From DATAUK01 sp036268295 (GTDB lineage Bacteria; Actinomycetota; Actinomycetes; JAFAQI01): DNA of 64,000 bases. This document shows, piece after piece, positions 60,391 through 64,000 of the stretch. The translations under genes were made by a program, and so were the position numbers. The notes beneath the pieces were generated by a model that worked only from the letters and a program-made list of their open reading frames with translations, was not told the origin of the DNA and ran no database searches. Numbering within the stretch: the stretch's first letter is position 1; the number at the start of each line of letters is the position of its first letter. The stretch spans positions 124,001 through 188,000 of the forward strand of contig DATAUK010000047.1 in assembly GCA_036268295.1 (NCBI GenBank), given 5' to 3'.

Positions 60391-61124
60391 GGCGCCACCC
60401 CGTCGAGCAGCTCGGCGAGGTCGCTGACGACCTCGCTCGCGCCCGCCTCGCGCAGCGCCGCCGCCTGGTCGGTTCGGTCGACCCCGATCACCGCGCCGAA
60501 CCCTCCGGCCCGGCCCGCCTTGACGCCGGCGATCGCGTCCTCGAACACTGCCGCCGACGTCGGCTCGACGCCGAGTCGCTTGGCCGCCGCCAGAAAGGTG
60601 TCCGGCGCCGGTTTGCCCGCGAGCCCGTCGGTACGGATCGTCACGCCATCCACGCGGAGCTCGATGTACTCGGCCAGTCCGGTCACATCGAGCACGTCCT
60701 CGGTATTGGCGCTCGACGACACGACTGCGCGGCGCAGTCCGGCGTCTCGAGCCGCGGCGAGATAGCGGCGCGAGCCTTCGAACACCTCGACGCCATCATC
60801 GTGGATCCGGCGCAACAGTTCGGTGTTCTTGCGGTTGCCGATTCCGTTGACGGTCTCGGCGTCAGGCGGATCGTCCGAGCTGCCTTCGGGCAGCGTGATG
60901 TCCCGGCTGGCCAGAAAATCCCTGACCCCGCTGGCACGCGGCTTGCCATCGACGTACTCGAGGTAGTCGCGGTGCTCGAACGGGGTGAAGGTGTCGCCGT
61001 CCCGATCCCGCAAGAATCCGTCGAACGTTGCCTTCCAGGCGGCATCATGGACAGCGGCGGTGTTGGTCAGCACGCCGTCGAGGTCGAACAGGCATGCGGT
61101 CACGCCGGCAGGCAGACCGAGCAT
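60387..61124 (-). CDS. pgmB: Beta-phosphoglucomutase (HAD family)
   Basis: A 245-aa enzyme converting beta-glucose-1-phosphate to glucose-6-phosphate. The nucleophile motif is CLFDLDGVLTNTAAVH, the substrate loop HRDYLEYVDGKPRASG, motif II AVVSSSANTEDVL, the Lys in LAGKPAPDTFL, and the acidic motif AAVFEDAIAGVKAG. It is the first gene of a two-gene operon with the GH65 enzyme. The gaaggg site lies about 10 nt before the ATG. Confidence 0.93.
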   Translation of the reverse strand: MLGLPAGVTACLFDLDGVLTNTAAVHDAAWKATFDGFLRDRDGDTFTPFEHRDYLEYVDGKPRASGVRDFLASRDITLPEGSSDDPPDAETVNGIGNRKNTELLRRIHDDGVEVFEGSRRYLAAARDAGLRRAVVSSSANTEDVLDVTGLAEYIELRVDGVTIRTDGLAGKPAPDTFLAAAKRLGVEPTSAAVFEDAIAGVKAGRAGGFGAVIGVDRTDQAAALREAGASEVVSDLAELLDGVAP

Positions 61125-61262
61125 TGTTTGGCACCCTTCGACCTCGTGAATTGGCGTTGCACACGCGGAAGGAGATCACACCACGCCGGTCCCAATGCCG
61201 AACCGGTGAACCGCCCCCGACCGCTTCAGCGTACTGATGGTTGTAAGCACCCGGAGGTGCAC

Positions 61263-61910
61263 ATGCACTCGCAACCGAATCAACCGGCCGAACGCACGAT
61301 GCGCTCGGTTGTCACTCACGCCGAGACCGAGGCCGAGCGGCTGCTCGACGCGGACGACACCGCGCCGCTGGAGGTCGTCGCGTGGCTCTCCGCTCACCTG
61401 GCAGCGCTCGAACGCGCGGTCTATCCCGTGGTCAGGCACCAGCTGCCCGACGGGCAGCGGCTTGTCGATCAGCACCGCGAGATCGCGGCGCAGCTGACCA
61501 GGGTGTTGCGGGTCATCGAACGCCATCACAGCGGTGACGCGCTCGCCTCCGGGCTCAGCTCGGCGCGACTGACCGGCAATCTTCGCTCCTTGATCGCGGA
61601 GCATCACCTCGCGGAGACGCTGCTGCTCGACCGGCTGGCCAAGTCGATGACCGGCGTGGAGCAGCTCAGTTTGGTAGGGGCCTATGAGTCGGCTCTCGAG
61701 CATGCTCCGACCCGGCCGCATCCGCACCTGTCCCGAGGCGGGCTGATGTTCCGCCTCGACGGCCTGCGAGACCGGATCCTGGACGTCATGGACGGTCGCC
61801 GGGTGCCGGTGCCGCGGCTGGCGAAACGCCACATCACGCCGGGTCGCTGGGGTTCCTATTTCCTCGGCCAACCCCATGAGCACAGTGCTGAGTCTCGCGA
61901 CGCGGGCTGA
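61263..61910 (+). CDS. Helical protein, possible hemerythrin-like (HHE) domain
   Basis: A 215-aa helical protein. Conserved-looking His residues lie in VAWLSAHLAALERAVYPVV, LVDQHREIAAQLTRVLRVIE, ERHHSGD and LIAEHHLAETLLL, at spacing that suits a four-helix, di-iron fold. This assignment is tentative. The tail is basic (GRRVPVPRLAKRH). A GGAGG site lies 5 nt before the ATG. It diverges from the pgmB-GH65 operon; the 138-bp gap between them holds promoters only. Confidence 0.6.
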   Translation: MHSQPNQPAERTMRSVVTHAETEAERLLDADDTAPLEVVAWLSAHLAALERAVYPVVRHQLPDGQRLVDQHREIAAQLTRVLRVIERHHSGDALASGLSSARLTGNLRSLIAEHHLAETLLLDRLAKSMTGVEQLSLVGAYESALEHAPTRPHPHLSRGGLMFRLDGLRDRILDVMDGRRVPVPRLAKRHITPGRWGSYFLGQPHEHSAESRDAG

Positions 61911-61979
61911 TTAAACCGTCGTACGGCGGGGAAGTTCTAGGGCGAGCAAGATCAACCACGGGCCCAAGGACGTGCCGAA

Positions 61980-63503
61980 ATGACTTCCACGATCGACCAG
62001 CCGGCCGACACCGAAGCCAGCTCCAACCGATCATTGGTGCCCGCCCGGCTGGACCGGCTCGACTGGTCGAGATTCCACACCCGGCTGGTCATCGCACTCG
62101 GCGTCGCGTGGATCCTCGACGGTCTCGAAATCACGATCGCGGCAAACGTCACTCCGATCATCAGCACCAAGGCGGCACTCGGGCTCGGCTCCGGCTCGGT
62201 CGCGTTCTCGGTCGGCACCGTCTACCTACTCGGTGAGGTCGCCGGAGCGCTGTTCTTCGGGCGGCTCTCGGACAAGTGGGGTCGCAAGAACCTCTTCATG
62301 ATCACCCTCGGCGTCTACCTTGCCGGCGGCGCGCTCACCGCCTGCACCGCCGGCAAAGGCCAGTTCTGGGTCTACTGGCTCGACACCACGCGCTTCATCG
62401 CCGGTATGGGTATCGGTGGTGAGTACGCCGCGATCAACTCGGCCATCGACGAGCTGGTCCCAGCGAAGTACCGCGGCCGGGTCGACATCGGCGTCAACGG
62501 CACGTACTGGGCCGGCGCTCTGATCGCCTCGATCCTCACCGTCGGCGTCGTCAACCACATCTCGGCGCACTGGTCATGGCGGCTCGCCTTCCTGCTCGGC
62601 CCGGCGCTGGCATTCGTGATCCTGTTCGTCCGCAAGAACCTGCCTGAAAGCCCGCGCTGGCTGCTGATGCACGGCCATGCCGACGAGGCCGAGGCGACGG
62701 TCAAACAGATCGAGGACGAAGCGGCGAAGACCACCGAACTCGCGCCGGTCGACGAGTCCAAGGCGATCGACGTCGCGACGGCGGACGACATGGGTTTCAT
62801 CACGCTGGCCTGGACGCTGTTCCGCCGCTATCCCAGCCGTGCCTTCTACGTCGCGACCCTGATGATCACCCAGTCCTTCCTCTACAACGCGATCTTCTTC
62901 ACCTACGCACTGGTGCTGAACAAGGTGTACGGCGTCAGCACCGGCCATACGCCGTACTACTTCATGGCGTTCGCCGTCGGCAACTTCATCGGCCCGCTCG
63001 TGCTCGGGCGGCTGTTCGACACGATCGGCCGGCGGAGAATGATCGCCGGCACTTACCTGATCTCCGCGGTGATGCTGGCGATCTCGGCCGTGATGTTCAA
63101 GGCCGGCGAGCTCGGACCGGTCTCGCAGACCGCGTGGTGGTGCGCGATCTTCTTCTTCGCCTCCGCCGGCGCGAGCGCGGCGTACCTCACCGCGTCCGAG
63201 GTCTTCCCGGTCGAGGTTCGCGCCAAGGCCATCGCCGTCTTCTTCGCGATCGCGCAGAGCTTCGGCTCGTTCGGCCCGTGGCTCTACGGTCATCTGATCG
63301 GCAATGGAACGGACCACACGAAGCTGTTCTACGGCTACGTGCTCGGCGCCGTCGTGATGGCGATCGGCGGGATTACGGCTGCGGTGATCGGCGTCGACGC
63401 CGAGGGCAAGTCGCTCGAGGACATTGCCACTCCCCTGTCGCTGCAACGCACCGGCGCCGCCCCGCTCAAGACCAGAGGCCCGAAACCGGCAACAGAGTCC
63501 TGA
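61980..63503 (+). CDS. MFS metabolite/H+ symporter
   Basis: A 507-aa permease of the sugar/metabolite-symporter branch with twelve helices. Motifs are LDGLEITIAANVTPI in helix 1, FGRLSDKWGRKNLFM after helix 2, RFIAGMGIGGEYAAINSAI, VPAKYRGRVD, and VLGRLFDTIGRRR in the second half, with SEVFPVEVRAKAIAV. The long central loop is charged. The substrate may be a sugar or carboxylate. It ends just before a clear terminator. Confidence 0.9.
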   Translation: MTSTIDQPADTEASSNRSLVPARLDRLDWSRFHTRLVIALGVAWILDGLEITIAANVTPIISTKAALGLGSGSVAFSVGTVYLLGEVAGALFFGRLSDKWGRKNLFMITLGVYLAGGALTACTAGKGQFWVYWLDTTRFIAGMGIGGEYAAINSAIDELVPAKYRGRVDIGVNGTYWAGALIASILTVGVVNHISAHWSWRLAFLLGPALAFVILFVRKNLPESPRWLLMHGHADEAEATVKQIEDEAAKTTELAPVDESKAIDVATADDMGFITLAWTLFRRYPSRAFYVATLMITQSFLYNAIFFTYALVLNKVYGVSTGHTPYYFMAFAVGNFIGPLVLGRLFDTIGRRRMIAGTYLISAVMLAISAVMFKAGELGPVSQTAWWCAIFFFASAGASAAYLTASEVFPVEVRAKAIAVFFAIAQSFGSFGPWLYGHLIGNGTDHTKLFYGYVLGAVVMAIGGITAAVIGVDAEGKSLEDIATPLSLQRTGAAPLKTRGPKPATES

Positions 63504-63505
63504 CC

Positions 63506-63533
63506 CGCGCGCTACGGTCCCTCGTAGCGCGCG
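63506..63533 (+). terminator. Hairpin terminator after the MFS gene
   Basis: cgcgcgctacg (63506-63516), loop gtccct, and the perfect complement (63523-63533). There is no T tract, as is common in high-GC genomes. Confidence 0.7.
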
Positions 63534-63568
63534 GCTGGCGCGGCGGTCGAGGGAATCGGAGTCATGTC

Positions 63569-64000
63569 ATGAACACACTGCAGTTCGCCAAAGGAAGCGC
63601 GGCCGCCGGTGGGATCGGTGTCCTGTGCATCGTCGTGAGTGGGATCGGCGTCGCCGTTGCAGCGACCGGAGGCTCGCTCGTGCTCGGACACGCCAACACG
63701 GCCACCGCGACGACGACGTTGAGCAACAGTCATGGCACCCCGTTGTCGCTCAAGGCCAAGCACGGTAAACCGCCGCTGCAGGTCAACTCGAAGACGCTCG
63801 TCAAGAACCTCAACGCAGCCAGGGTGGGCAGCAGGACCCCGAAGCAGCTCGAGGCAACCGGCTCCGGCGCGCAGCTGAAGGTCAGCTTCGACACAACCTC
63901 GCCTGCTGCCGTCGCGCTGATCCCGGCGACCGGAACCTCGCCCAACCTCAGGTTTCACGCGATCGCACTCGCCAGCACTGCGAAGCTGCCCGCCGGCACC
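63569..64000 (+). CDS. Secreted/anchored GGSLxLGHAN family protein, paralogue of 2492 (partial)
   Basis: The first 144 codons are present and the rest lies beyond the right edge. A hydrophobic segment (about 12-33) is followed by GGSLVLGHANTATATTT, GTPLSLKAKHGKPPLQVNS and VKNLNAARVG, the same motifs in the same order as the gene at 2492. Further on KLPAGT parallels LQPGTYFV in that protein. The remaining domain is beta-rich but diverged. Function unknown. Confidence 0.75.
   Translation, partial: MNTLQFAKGSAAAGGIGVLCIVVSGIGVAVAATGGSLVLGHANTATATTTLSNSHGTPLSLKAKHGKPPLQVNSKTLVKNLNAARVGSRTPKQLEATGSGAQLKVSFDTTSPAAVALIPATGTSPNLRFHAIALASTAKLPAGT

Overview
The window is high-GC DNA with dense, often overlapping genes, typical of an actinomycete. 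The markers agree: a GlnA2-type glutamine synthetase, a glutamine-dependent NAD synthetase, S-(hydroxymethyl)mycothiol dehydrogenase (mycothiol), NADPH:F420 reductase (coenzyme F420), an RNase H/CobC fusion next to a C4 zinc-ribbon protein and Nif3, and a class A RNase P RNA. Genus and order cannot be fixed from the sequence alone. No tRNA, rRNA, CRISPR array, prophage or insertion sequence was found. Layout, left to right. 1-10.2 kb: glnA2 (cut by the window edge) diverges from nadE; then a secreted protein, an ABC-2 transporter operon with its own NarL-type two-component system, panB, and convergent btuF-like and F420-reductase genes. 10.2-15 kb: a histone H1-like Lys/Ala repeat protein, small membrane proteins, a frameshifted DUF4760 gene, a family 2 glycosyltransferase and an ArsR regulator. 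15-22.5 kb: mycothiol formaldehyde dehydrogenase, a membrane protein, and a four-gene overlapping operon of a large FtsX-type permease, two ATPases and a secreted GH114 enzyme. 22.5-27.5 kb: a KimA-like potassium permease fused to an OB-fold, divergent from a KdpD/KdpE-like pair. 27.5-38.6 kb: secreted proteins, an aquaporin with a Fur-family regulator, a GGDEF-EAL protein, a sulfotransferase, a beta-helix protein, a lipoprotein, rnpB and a peroxiredoxin. 39.8-51.8 kb: the most distinctive region, eleven consecutive minus-strand genes that look like a complete aromatic catabolic unit. It encodes a benzoylformate-decarboxylase-like enzyme, SDR, a CUT2-type ABC importer, a DUF6282 hydrolase, GalB-like hydratase, a CHA-aldolase-like protein, a GntR regulator, an extradiol dioxygenase and a 6PGDH-like dehydrogenase, with a divergent ArsR-like regulator. 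51.8-64 kb: hydrolases, an ion transporter, the conserved Nif3/zinc-ribbon/RNase H-CobC set, a GH65 phosphorylase with beta-phosphoglucomutase, an MFS transporter, and a second copy of the secreted family seen at 2.5 kb. Two patterns recur. Many genes are translationally coupled through ATGA or GTGA overlaps. At least nine genes have a TANNNT-like -10 box only 6 or 7 bases before the start codon, which implies leaderless mRNAs and helped fix several starts. Working model for the catabolic unit (inference): an aromatic compound, possibly lignin-derived, is imported by the ABC system. A side-chain 2-oxo acid is decarboxylated, the ring is opened by the extradiol dioxygenase, and the fission product reaches pyruvate and oxaloacetate through lactonase, hydratase and aldolase steps.
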